From an uncultured Granulicatella sp. (lineage in GTDB: Bacteria > Bacillota > Bacilli > Lactobacillales > Aerococcaceae): a DNA stretch of 6,400 nt. The translations under genes and the position numbers were made by a program. Positions 1 through 6,312 of this stretch are shown one piece after another (the first letter of the stretch is position 1; each line of letters opens with the position of its first letter). The notes under the pieces are model-generated. The model did not search any database, was not told the origin of the DNA, and saw only the letters and a program-made list of their open reading frames with translations. The stretch covers positions 1 to 6,400 of the forward strand of contig CAMYBO010000077.1 of NCBI GenBank assembly GCA_947254045.1. The letters run 5' to 3'.

Positions 1-46
1 CTACTATAAGTATTGCAAAAAAAAAGAAAAAAAACAATAAAAAATA

Positions 47-75
47 TTGAAAAAACAAATTGTATATTGTATACT
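47..75 (+). promoter_or_regulatory. Sigma-A type promoter of the DDAH gene
   Basis: TTGAAA at 47-52 and TATACT at 70-75 are separated by exactly 17 bp, giving 5/6 matches in both hexamers. An A-rich tract at about 17-46 lies where an UP element would be. Transcription would start near 82, leaving a leader of about 35 nt before the ATG at 117. A short inverted repeat (GTATA-TTG-TATAC, 62-74) overlaps the -10 box and could be an operator. Confidence 0.8.
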
Positions 76-116
76 ATTTTTGTAAGAAAAATATAATAAA
101 GGAAGAAGGAAGTAAT

Positions 117-884
117 ATGTTTAAAAATGTTATTGTCAGAGTACCGTCTAGAACGGTTTGTGATGGTTTAACTAGTGCAAATGAAGGTAAACCTATTTAT
201 GAAAAAGCACTAGTACAACACGAAAATTATGTTAGTGCTTTGACTAAAACGGGAGTTAATGTTACAGTGTTGGAACCTAAAGATGAGTTTCCAGATTCAT
301 GTTTTGTAGAAGATGTGGCACTCTGTACAAGTAAGTGTGTGATTATTACTCGTCCAGGTGCATTAAGCCGTCGTAAAGAGGCTGTACTACCTGATATGTT
401 AGAAGCATTGAAAAAATTCTATGATAATATAGAGTATATTGAAGAACCTGGAACTGTAGAAGCTGGAGATATTATGATGGTTGGTAATCATTTTTATATT
501 GGGTTATCCGCTCGCACTAATGAAGTTGGAGCGAAACAAATGATTTCTATTCTCGAAAAGTATGGTTTAAGTGGACAAATGGTACATATGAGTGAAATGC
601 TTCATCTTAAAACGGGACTGGCATATCTTGAAAACAATAATTTATTAGTTGCAGGAGAGTTTAAAACAGCTCCTGAATTTGAAAAATATAATAAGATTGA
701 AATTGACATGAATGAAGCATATGGTGCGAATTGCATTTGGGTTAATGATTATGTGATTGTGCCAGAAGGATATCCAAAAGTGCAAAAAGCAATTGAAAAT
801 TTGGGCTATAAAGTGTTAGTAGTTGATACTTCCGAATTTAGAAAAATTGACGGTGGACTTAGTTGTTTATCATTGCGATTCTAA
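117..884 (+). CDS. ddaH: N(omega),N(omega)-dimethylarginine dimethylaminohydrolase (DDAH)
   Basis: This cytosolic enzyme of the guanidino-group-modifying (amidinotransferase-fold) superfamily hydrolyses mono- or asymmetrically dimethylated L-arginine to L-citrulline plus methylamine or dimethylamine. The 255-residue length matches the roughly 254 of Pseudomonas aeruginosa DDAH, and the catalytic positions line up: the PDSCFVED motif supplies D60, E65 and D66, GTVEAGD supplies E115, R133 follows, the general-base histidine is H163 in HLKTG, and the nucleophile is C250 in DGGLSCLSLRF at the extreme C-terminus. I chose the ATG at 117 because AGAAGGA (104-110) precedes it by 6 nt. The reading frame continues upstream to a TTG at 60, but that codon lies upstream of the -10 box. 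No signal peptide or membrane segment is seen. The gene is followed by a terminator and then an ArcD-like antiporter, suggesting uptake and breakdown of a methylarginine. An arginine deiminase-like activity on another guanidino substrate is the main alternative. Confidence 0.9.
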   Translation: MFKNVIVRVPSRTVCDGLTSANEGKPIYEKALVQHENYVSALTKTGVNVTVLEPKDEFPDSCFVEDVALCTSKCVIITRPGALSRRKEAVLPDMLEALKKFYDNIEYIEEPGTVEAGDIMMVGNHFYIGLSARTNEVGAKQMISILEKYGLSGQMVHMSEMLHLKTGLAYLENNNLLVAGEFKTAPEFEKYNKIEIDMNEAYGANCIWVNDYVIVPEGYPKVQKAIENLGYKVLVVDTSEFRKIDGGLSCLSLRF

Positions 885-916
885 CATTTAGATGGTAATT
901 GGGTGAAATGTGTGAT

Positions 917-950
917 AGGCAATCAACTGTTAAAGTTGGTTGCCTTTTTT
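917..950 (+). terminator. Intrinsic terminator or attenuator between the DDAH and antiporter genes
   Basis: The arms at 917-928 and 934-945 form a 12-bp stem with a single G-T pair (T923/G939) and a 5-nt loop (GTTAA). The right arm runs directly into six T residues (945-950). It ends only 7 nt before the Shine-Dalgarno of the next gene, so no promoter fits between them. It should end most DDAH transcripts and leave the antiporter dependent on read-through. Confidence 0.85.
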
Positions 951-970
951 GATAACAGGAGGTGGAGATA

Positions 971-2383
971 ATGAAACAAGATGGTAAGTTGTCATTAATA
1001 TCTCTTATTGGGATTATCATGAGTGCTATTATTGGAGCAGGGATATTTAATCTCATGAAGGAGATGGCGAGTGTGGCGTCAGTTGGTGCAACGATGATTG
1101 GCTGGATTGTTACAGGAGTAGGAATGGGTAGCTTAGCGCTTTGTATGCTTAAATTAAATACTGCTAGACCTGATTTAGATGCAGGAATTTTTAGTTATGC
1201 TAGGGAAGGATTTGGGGATTATATAGGATTTAATTCGGTATGGGGATATTGGATATCCGTTATTATTGGTAATGTAGCGTTTGGGACATTATTATTTAGT
1301 GCACTTGGATATTTTTTTCCGGTTTTTGGGGATGGACAAAATATTGCATCCATTATTGGGGCTTCTGTTTTACTTTGGGTAATTCATTATATGTTATTGA
1401 AAGGGTTGGATAAAGCTGCATTGCTTAATGCAATTGTGATGTTAGCAAAACTGATTCCACTAGTTATTTTTTTAATATGTGTAATTGCATCCTTTAAAAT
1501 TAACTTATTTTCTGCAGATTTTTGGGGAAATAATATATTGAATGGAGAATTAGGCAACGTTGTTGAACAAGTAAAAGGTAGTATGCTAGTTACTGTGTGG
1601 GTATTTATTGGAATAGAGGGTGCTGTCGTGTTCTCTAGTCGAGCAAGAAATAGATCAGATGTAGGGAGAGCAACAGTTTTAGCATTTATTGCTATTACAA
1701 TTATATATGCAATGATAACAGTTCTATCGTTTGGTATTTTGTCAAGGGCAGATATTGCATCTTTGCCAAATCCTGCTATGGGATATGTATTAGAAAGCAT
1801 AATCGGCAAAACAGGGGCAACAATAGTAAATGCTGGTGTAATTATTTCAATTTTTGGTGCTTGGATTGCGAATACATTATTAGCTGAAGAAATTGCTTAT
1901 CAAGCAGGTGTGCAGCAATTGTTTCCAAAATGTTTTACAGTTGAAAATAAAAATGGTATGCCCGTTGTTTCAACATTTATCACAAACTTTTTAGTACAAT
2001 TACTTTTAATCTCATTTTTATTTACTAGTGAAGCATATAGTGTTTTATCAAGATTATCTTCTGCAACTATTTTATTACCATACGCGTGCGTTGCTTTTTT
2101 CTTGATGAAAGAAATAACGAGAAAGAAAATAAAAGCTCAAATAACTACAATTGTTTTAAGTTTGATTTCAACAGTATATATGTTGTGGCTGATTATTTCA
2201 TCAGGCTATGTGTATGTGGTTTTGACTATTTTAACTTTATGTCCAGGTACATTAATTTATATATATGTAAAAAAATATTACAAAGAGAAAATGTTTACAG
2301 CCCCAGAGTATGTTGTTTTAGCTATACTAGGAATATTATTTATATATGGTATATGTAATTTATCTACGCTATTAGTAGGTTAA
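971..2383 (+). CDS. ArcD-like basic amino acid/polyamine antiporter (APC superfamily)
   Basis: This is an integral membrane exchanger of 470 residues with about 12 hydrophobic segments, the usual size for the APA/ArcD group. TM1 (about residues 8-27) carries the APC signature GAGIF (22-26), where the substrate carboxylate and amino groups are bound. Residues 209-234 (VWVFIGIEGAVVFSSRAR and onward, near TM6) and GAWIANTLLAEE (296-307, TM8) are typical of arginine/ornithine-type exchangers, and W298 sits where AdiC has its gating tryptophan. The start is ATG 971, with AGGAGG at 957-962. An in-frame GTG at 962 lies inside that Shine-Dalgarno and is discarded. A hairpin terminator stands directly upstream and another 57 nt downstream. 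ATA isoleucine codons are much more frequent here than in mvaS, which may reflect different ancestry or membrane-protein bias. The substrate is not readable from sequence. Given the DDAH neighbour, methylarginine, arginine, citrulline or ornithine are the candidates. I withhold the symbol arcD because no arcA/B/C gene is present. Confidence 0.85.
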   Translation: MKQDGKLSLISLIGIIMSAIIGAGIFNLMKEMASVASVGATMIGWIVTGVGMGSLALCMLKLNTARPDLDAGIFSYAREGFGDYIGFNSVWGYWISVIIGNVAFGTLLFSALGYFFPVFGDGQNIASIIGASVLLWVIHYMLLKGLDKAALLNAIVMLAKLIPLVIFLICVIASFKINLFSADFWGNNILNGELGNVVEQVKGSMLVTVWVFIGIEGAVVFSSRARNRSDVGRATVLAFIAITIIYAMITVLSFGILSRADIASLPNPAMGYVLESIIGKTGATIVNAGVIISIFGAWIANTLLAEEIAYQAGVQQLFPKCFTVENKNGMPVVSTFITNFLVQLLLISFLFTSEAYSVLSRLSSATILLPYACVAFFLMKEITRKKIKAQITTIVLSLISTVYMLWLIISSGYVYVVLTILTLCPGTLIYIYVKKYYKEKMFTAPEYVVLAILGILFIYGICNLSTLLVG

Positions 2384-2440
2384 ATTAAAAGATATACATG
2401 AAAAATAGTTAATCGTCGAGGTTGTTCGTCCTAAAAATTA

Positions 2441-2486
2441 AAAACATCCAGAAACCTATATGACTGAAGGATTTTGGATGTTTTTT
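2441..2486 (+). terminator. Intrinsic terminator after the antiporter gene
   Basis: AAAACATCCAGAA (2441-2453) pairs with the complement at 2472-2484, including one G-T pair. Past an A-A mismatch, CCT/AGG (2455-2457 with 2468-2470) closes a 10-nt loop. The right arm ends in six T residues (2481-2486). The A-run on the left side means it could also act weakly on the opposite strand. Confidence 0.8.
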
Positions 2487-2502
2487 CTTTGATGAGATAG
2501 TT

Positions 2503-2530
2503 GGCAGTGTCAATAACTTTGTGTAAACTC
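2503..2530. mobile_element. Possible solitary IS256-family terminal inverted repeat (relic)
   Basis: The stretch begins GGCAGTGTCAATAA and continues with TTTGTGTAAACTC. The TTGTGTAAA core is the feature shared with ends of IS256-family elements. No transposase fragment and no matching opposite end are found between here and mvaS, so it would be a decayed leftover. The assignment rests on recalled similarity and is tentative. Confidence 0.3.
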
Positions 2531-2697
2531 CCCTAACTCTGTAAAATGAAAAATTAAGTGAGATGCATTTTTAAATCAAGCCTAAAGATATGATAGAGTA
2601 GTGTTTATTAAAATTTAATTTAACAATTCACGAAAGTTAAAGATTTTTTAAAATTATGACTTTCAGTAGGGATAATCGTTGTAGCTTTCGCCATTTT

Positions 2698-2726
2698 TTG
2701 CTACTATGGTACGTGCAGACTATTAG
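2698..2726 (+). promoter_or_regulatory. Weak promoter candidate for mvaS
   Basis: TTGCTA (2698-2703) and TATTAG (2721-2726) are spaced by 17 bp, each matching 4/6 of consensus. It is the best-spaced pair upstream of mvaS, but the hexamers are poor and the -35 overlaps the right arm of the GTAGC/GCTAC inverted repeat. Confidence 0.35.
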
Positions 2727-2758
2727 GATAGATACTTATTAGATTAAGGGAGTTAGAC

Positions 2759-3919
2759 ATGAATATCGGAATTGATAAAATTGGATTTTATACACCTCCA
2801 TTTGCCTTATCTATGGAGGATTTAGCTGTAGAGCGTGGTGTAGAACCAGCAAAATATACAATAGGAATTGGACAAAGCACAATGGCTGTAGCTCCAGTGA
2901 CTCAAGATATTGTCACAATGGGAGCAAATGCAGCAATTGGAATTTTAGATGAAGCAGATAAAGAAGCCATTGATATGATTCTTGTGGGAACAGAAACAGG
3001 AATTGATCAATCAAAATCTGCAGCAGTTTATATTCAAAACTTATTAGGATTATCGAATCGAGTTCGTAGTGTGGAATTAAAACATGCCTGCTATGGGGCA
3101 ACAGCAGCATTGCAATTAGCAAAAGGTCATATCGCTTTGAATCCAGAGTCAAAAGTGTTAGTCATTGCAAGTGACATTGCAAAATACGGCTTGAAAAGTG
3201 GTGGAGAACCAACTCAAGGAGCTGGAGCAGTGGCAATGGTCGTTTCAGCTGAACCTCGTTTACTTCGCTTAGAACATGAAACAAGCTTATTTACAGATGA
3301 CGTCATGGATTTTTGGCGTCCTAATTATGAAGCATATCCAATGGTAGATGGAAAATTCTCAAATGAACAATACATCCGTTTCTTTGCAGAAGTTTGGAAT
3401 GATTATGCAACACAAACCGGAGCTACCTTTGCAGATTTAGAAGCGATTTGCTTCCACTTACCATATACGAAAATGGGATTAAAAGCTTTCAAACCATTTT
3501 TAGAAGAATTACCACAAGAAGAACAAGAACGATTAACGACTCGTTACCAAGAAAGTACAGCTTATAATCGTGACATTGGAAATATTTATACAGGATCATT
3601 ATTCTTAAGTTTTATTTCTTTAATTGAAACAAGCTCTGTATTAGTAGCTGGTGACCGTATTGGATTCTTTAGTTATGGCTCAGGAGCTGTTGGAGAGTTC
3701 TTCGTTGGTGAATTAGTGGAAGGTTTTGAAAAACAATTGAGAGTAGAAGCTCACCAACAATTATTAGAGTCTCGTAAACCAGTAACTGTTGCAGAATATG
3801 AAACATTATTTAGTCAAATGGTGGATGAAAGTGGCGAACAAACTTTCCAAGTGGAAGATGCCAGTCCATTTATTCTTTCAGGAGTTCATCAACATCAAAG
3901 ACAATATCAAAAACAATAA
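2759..3919 (+). CDS. mvaS: Hydroxymethylglutaryl-CoA synthase
   Basis: This cytosolic enzyme condenses acetyl-CoA with acetoacetyl-CoA to form HMG-CoA, the second step of the mevalonate route to isopentenyl diphosphate, which Lactobacillales use for undecaprenyl and other isoprenoids. It has a thiolase-superfamily fold of 386 residues, close to the 383 of the Enterococcus faecalis enzyme. The catalytic triad falls at the same numbers as in that enzyme: E79 (in GTETG), nucleophile C111 (in KHACYGATAAL) and H233 (in FHLPYTK). The glycine-rich GGEPTQGAGAVAM (148-160) and the C-terminal SYGSGAVGEFF are also typical. The start is supported by AAGGGAG (2746-2752), 6 nt before the ATG. It is monocistronic here, with a long non-coding leader region and a strong terminator 9 nt past its stop. 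The usual partner mvaE (acetyl-CoA acetyltransferase/HMG-CoA reductase) is not adjacent within the window. Confidence 0.97.
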   Translation: MNIGIDKIGFYTPPFALSMEDLAVERGVEPAKYTIGIGQSTMAVAPVTQDIVTMGANAAIGILDEADKEAIDMILVGTETGIDQSKSAAVYIQNLLGLSNRVRSVELKHACYGATAALQLAKGHIALNPESKVLVIASDIAKYGLKSGGEPTQGAGAVAMVVSAEPRLLRLEHETSLFTDDVMDFWRPNYEAYPMVDGKFSNEQYIRFFAEVWNDYATQTGATFADLEAICFHLPYTKMGLKAFKPFLEELPQEEQERLTTRYQESTAYNRDIGNIYTGSLFLSFISLIETSSVLVAGDRIGFFSYGSGAVGEFFVGELVEGFEKQLRVEAHQQLLESRKPVTVAEYETLFSQMVDESGEQTFQVEDASPFILSGVHQHQRQYQKQ

Positions 3920-3928
3920 ATGGTATGC

Positions 3929-3965
3929 GAAAAGACTTGACTGCATTCAAGTCTTTTCTTTTTTT
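3929..3965 (+). terminator. Intrinsic terminator of mvaS
   Basis: GAAAAGACTTGA (3929-3940) pairs perfectly with 3947-3958 as a 12-bp stem around a 6-nt loop (CTGCAT), followed by seven T residues (3959-3965). It starts 9 nt after the mvaS stop codon. Confidence 0.93.
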
Positions 3966-3982
3966 ACAGCCTAGATTATGGT
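3954..3982 (+). promoter_or_regulatory. Tentative promoter region for the asparaginase-rlmN unit
   Basis: TATGGT (3977-3982) could act as a -10, with TTTTCT (3954-3959) 17 bp upstream as a poor -35 that overlaps the mvaS terminator. An alternative pair is TAGACT (3982-3987) and TGTACT (4004-4009) with 16 bp spacing. Some promoter must lie in 3966-4030 because a strong terminator precedes it, but I cannot choose confidently. Confidence 0.3.
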
Positions 3983-4044
3983 AGACTGAAATTATATGAA
4001 AAATGTACTAAGAGATTTTGTATGAAAGATAAGGAGGGTGAAAC

Positions 4045-5013
4045 ATGGCAAAAATTTTAATCATTAATACAGGTGGAACCATCGCAATGAGCGAAGACCA
4101 TTCTACCGGAAAAGTATCTCCTAATGGAGAAAATCCTTTATTATCGAGTGCGCATTTATTTGATTTAATTGGAGATATTCATACAGAAGATTTATTTAAT
4201 TTACCTTCTCCTCATATGCAAGAATCTCATATGATGCAATTAAGAAAAAGAATTTTAACAGCTGTAGATGAGGGATATACAGGAGTTGTAGTCACTCATG
4301 GAACAGACACTTTAGAAGAAACAGCGTATTTTCTAGAATTGACGACTAATTTATCGATTCCCATTGTGGTAACTGGAGCAATGAGATCAAGTAATGAGAT
4401 TGGGTCAGACGGCTTAGCGAATTTACGGAGTTCCTTAATTGTAGCAGCTTCTCCAGAATCAAAAGATAAAGGAGTTGTAGTTGTGATGAATGATGAAGTT
4501 CATACTGCTACTTATGTAACAAAAACTCATACAACGAATGTTGCAACTTTCCAAACGCCAACTTTTGGCCCCCTTGGATTAGTTTCTAAAAGTGAAGTTA
4601 TTTATTTCCAACGATTATTAAAACAAGAATACTATCCTATTGAAGAAGTTCAAACAGGAGTCTATTTATTAAAAGCGTATGCGGGAATGGATGGACTACT
4701 ACTCGATGCAATTTGCGAACATCATGCAAAAGGAGTCGTTATTGAAGCACTAGGAGCAGGGAATTTATCCCCGGCAACATTACCAGCTTTAAAAAGATGT
4801 TTAGAGGCAGGAATTCCCGTAGTATTAGTCTCTAGAGCATTTAACGGAGTTACTTATGATGTTTACGACTATTTAGGTGGAGGTAAACAATTAAGACAGT
4901 CTGGTGTCATTTTTACAACCGGATTGAGTGGGCAAAAAGCTCGTATGAAGCTAAGTGTTTTACTAAGCTCAGGAAAATCATTAGAAGAAATTGAAAAAGC
5001 ATTTGCATGCTAG
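4045..5013 (+). CDS. ansA: Type I (cytosolic) L-asparaginase
   Basis: The enzyme hydrolyses L-asparagine to L-aspartate and ammonia. At 322 residues it is the normal length for bacterial type I asparaginases, and it has no signal peptide, so it acts in the cytoplasm. The N-terminal NTGGTIA (8-14) provides the nucleophilic threonine T12. The second signature HGTDTLEETAYFL (85-97) provides T87 and D88, and K160 in VTKTHTTN completes the second catalytic triad. The C-terminal half carries LGAGNLSP and PVVLVSR, typical of the family's smaller domain. AAGGAGG (4031-4037) lies 7 nt before the ATG. The next gene, rlmN, starts 15 nt after this stop with no terminator between, so the two are probably cotranscribed; no functional link is evident. 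A glutaminase side activity is common in the family and cannot be judged here. Confidence 0.93.
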   Translation: MAKILIINTGGTIAMSEDHSTGKVSPNGENPLLSSAHLFDLIGDIHTEDLFNLPSPHMQESHMMQLRKRILTAVDEGYTGVVVTHGTDTLEETAYFLELTTNLSIPIVVTGAMRSSNEIGSDGLANLRSSLIVAASPESKDKGVVVVMNDEVHTATYVTKTHTTNVATFQTPTFGPLGLVSKSEVIYFQRLLKQEYYPIEEVQTGVYLLKAYAGMDGLLLDAICEHHAKGVVIEALGAGNLSPATLPALKRCLEAGIPVVLVSRAFNGVTYDVYDYLGGGKQLRQSGVIFTTGLSGQKARMKLSVLLSSGKSLEEIEKAFAC

Positions 5014-5028
5014 AAAGAAGGATTAGAA

Positions 5029-6168
5029 ATGGTAACAAAAATCGGAAGACGTGTTCGTGAATATGAAGGAAAACCAATTATTTATGGATATCCATATGAA
5101 GATTTAGTCGCATGGTTTGAAGAACATGGAGAGAAAAAATTCAGAGCAGGACAATTATGGGATTGGTTATATCGTAAACGTGTGACAAGTTTTGAAGAAA
5201 TGACAAACTTATCAAAAGATTTAATTGCAAAATTAAATGAAACTTTTACATTCCCAGTGTTAAATGAAAAAATTAAACAACAGTCAACAGACGGTACACG
5301 TAAATTCTTATTTGAATTAGCGGATGGATTATTAATTGAAACAGTATTAATGCCACAAGAGTATGGGCTATCGATTTGTGTAACCACACAAGTAGGATGT
5401 AATATCGGTTGTACTTTCTGTGCTAGTGGTATTATTGCGAAACAACGTGATTTAGTCGCTGGAGAAATTGTAGCGCAAGTGATGCACGTGCAACGTACAT
5501 TAGATGAAGTTGCTCCTGGAGACCGTGTGAGCCATATCGTAGTAATGGGAATTGGGGAACCATTTGATAATTATGATAATGTGATTAAATTTTTGAAAGT
5601 AGTTAATTCTGATACAGGTTTAGCGATTGGTGCACGTCATATTACAGTCTCTACTAGTGGACTTGCTCCAAAAATTTTAGATTTTGCTAAAGAAGGCTTG
5701 CAAGTAAACTTAGCGTTATCGTTACATGCTCCAGATAATGATACTCGTTCTAAAATTATGCGTATTAACCGTAAATACCCAATTGAAGTGGTAATGGAAG
5801 CTATTAATGAATATATTCGTACAACGAATCGTCGTGTGACGTTTGAATATATTATGTTGGATCATGTGAATGATTCTGTAGAGCAAGCGCAACAATTGGC
5901 GGATTTATTAGCAGATAAAAAACGTTTATCGTATGTAAACTTGATTCCTTATAATAAAGTTCGTGAGCATGATCAATATGAACGTAGTAGTAAGGATCGT
6001 GTTGTGGCTTTCTATGATGTATTGAAGAAGAATCATATTAACTGTGTGGTTCGTAAAGAATTCGGTCATGATATTGAAGCAGCGTGTGGTCAATTACGTT
6101 CAAGCCAAATGAAACGTGATCGCGACAGAAAACGTAAGACAGAAGAAAAAAATAAGATATATATGTAA
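5029..6168 (+). CDS. rlmN: Dual-specificity radical SAM methyltransferase RlmN (23S rRNA A2503 / tRNA A37 C2-methylation)
   Basis: RlmN methylates C2 of adenosine 2503 in the peptidyl-transferase region of 23S rRNA and A37 of some tRNAs, using a [4Fe-4S] radical SAM centre and a methyl-cysteine intermediate. An N-terminal helical RNA-binding domain spans about 1-100 (KKFRAGQLWDWLY). The cluster motif CNIGCTFC gives C124, C128 and C131. MGIGEPFDNYDNV (173-185) is the SAM-binding GEP motif, and EFGHDIEAACGQLR (344-357) carries the methyl-accepting C353. The wording of these motifs matches RlmN rather than the resistance enzyme Cfr, which methylates C8 of the same base. At 379 residues it is slightly longer than many homologues because of a charged tail after residue 358 (MKRDRDRKRKTEEKNK). 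AGAAGGA (5016-5022) lies 6 nt upstream of the ATG, just after the asparaginase stop. The unit ends at the hairpin at 6276-6312. Confidence 0.96.
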   Translation: MVTKIGRRVREYEGKPIIYGYPYEDLVAWFEEHGEKKFRAGQLWDWLYRKRVTSFEEMTNLSKDLIAKLNETFTFPVLNEKIKQQSTDGTRKFLFELADGLLIETVLMPQEYGLSICVTTQVGCNIGCTFCASGIIAKQRDLVAGEIVAQVMHVQRTLDEVAPGDRVSHIVVMGIGEPFDNYDNVIKFLKVVNSDTGLAIGARHITVSTSGLAPKILDFAKEGLQVNLALSLHAPDNDTRSKIMRINRKYPIEVVMEAINEYIRTTNRRVTFEYIMLDHVNDSVEQAQQLADLLADKKRLSYVNLIPYNKVREHDQYERSSKDRVVAFYDVLKKNHINCVVRKEFGHDIEAACGQLRSSQMKRDRDRKRKTEEKNKIYM

Positions 6169-6235
6169 TAGTATAGACTTCCCTTGTATAGTAGCCAAAG
6201 GACGCAATGAGACAAAGTACCAAAAATATTACCTA

Positions 6236-6244
6236 TGCTATAAT
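6236..6244 (+). promoter_or_regulatory. Extended -10 promoter downstream of rlmN
   Basis: TGCTATAAT is a perfect TATAAT hexamer preceded by the TGn extension, which allows promoter function without a good -35; none is seen 15-19 bp upstream. Transcription would start near 6251 and run into the hairpin at 6276-6312. No ORF lies between, so it drives either a very short RNA or a gene that has been lost or displaced. Confidence 0.6.
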
Positions 6245-6275
6245 GTAAGTGGAATTTTTTTAAATTGTCAAAGAT

Positions 6276-6312
6276 AAAGCGTTAGTCTGTTGTCGCAGAC
6301 CTAACGCTTTTT
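6276..6312 (+). terminator. Intrinsic terminator downstream of rlmN
   Basis: AAAGCGTTA (6276-6284) pairs with TAACGCTTT (6302-6310), and GTCTG (6285-6289) pairs with CAGAC (6296-6300). A single C is bulged at 6301, and the loop is 6 nt (TTGTCG). The right side ends in five T residues (6308-6312). The - strand reading lacks an equivalent uninterrupted T tail, so it works mainly rightward. It overlaps the stop codon of the - strand transposase fragment. Confidence 0.88.

Larger units (their letters stand above)
2384..2758. other. 375-bp non-coding interval between the antiporter gene and mvaS
   Basis: No open reading frame with a ribosome binding site is visible on either strand. It holds the antiporter terminator (2441-2486), a possible IS256-type end (2503-2530), a TATGAT hexamer (2589-2594) with no convincing -35, an inverted repeat GAAAGT/ACTTTC (2632-2637 and 2659-2664), a second one GTAGC/GCTAC (2681-2685 and 2700-2704), and a weak promoter candidate for mvaS. 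No T-box or recognisable riboswitch core is seen. Confidence 0.7.

Noticed and set aside
60..116. Upstream TTG start extending DDAH by 19 residues
   Set aside because: It lies upstream of the -10 box and has no Shine-Dalgarno; the ATG at 117 has AGAAGGA at the right distance and gives the family's usual length.
908..952. Fourteen-codon leader peptide (MCDRQSTVKVGCLF) across the DDAH-antiporter hairpin
   Set aside because: It has no properly spaced ribosome binding site and only one arginine codon, so it is not a convincing attenuator peptide.
962..970. GTG start for the antiporter three codons earlier
   Set aside because: The GTG is within the AGGAGGTGG ribosome binding site that serves the ATG at 971.
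1387..1809. 140-codon minus-strand reading frame inside the antiporter gene
   Set aside because: It is antisense to a clear membrane-protein gene, has no family features, and is probably a shadow frame.
2384..2758. T-box or other riboswitch upstream of mvaS
   Set aside because: No T-box sequence, specifier-type stem or known riboswitch core is recognisable, and no terminator precedes the mvaS start within its likely leader.
5029..6168. Cfr-type antibiotic resistance methyltransferase
   Set aside because: The cluster motif CNIGCTFC with the GEPFDNYDNV and EFGHDIEAACGQLR motifs is RlmN-like, and the gene sits in a housekeeping context.
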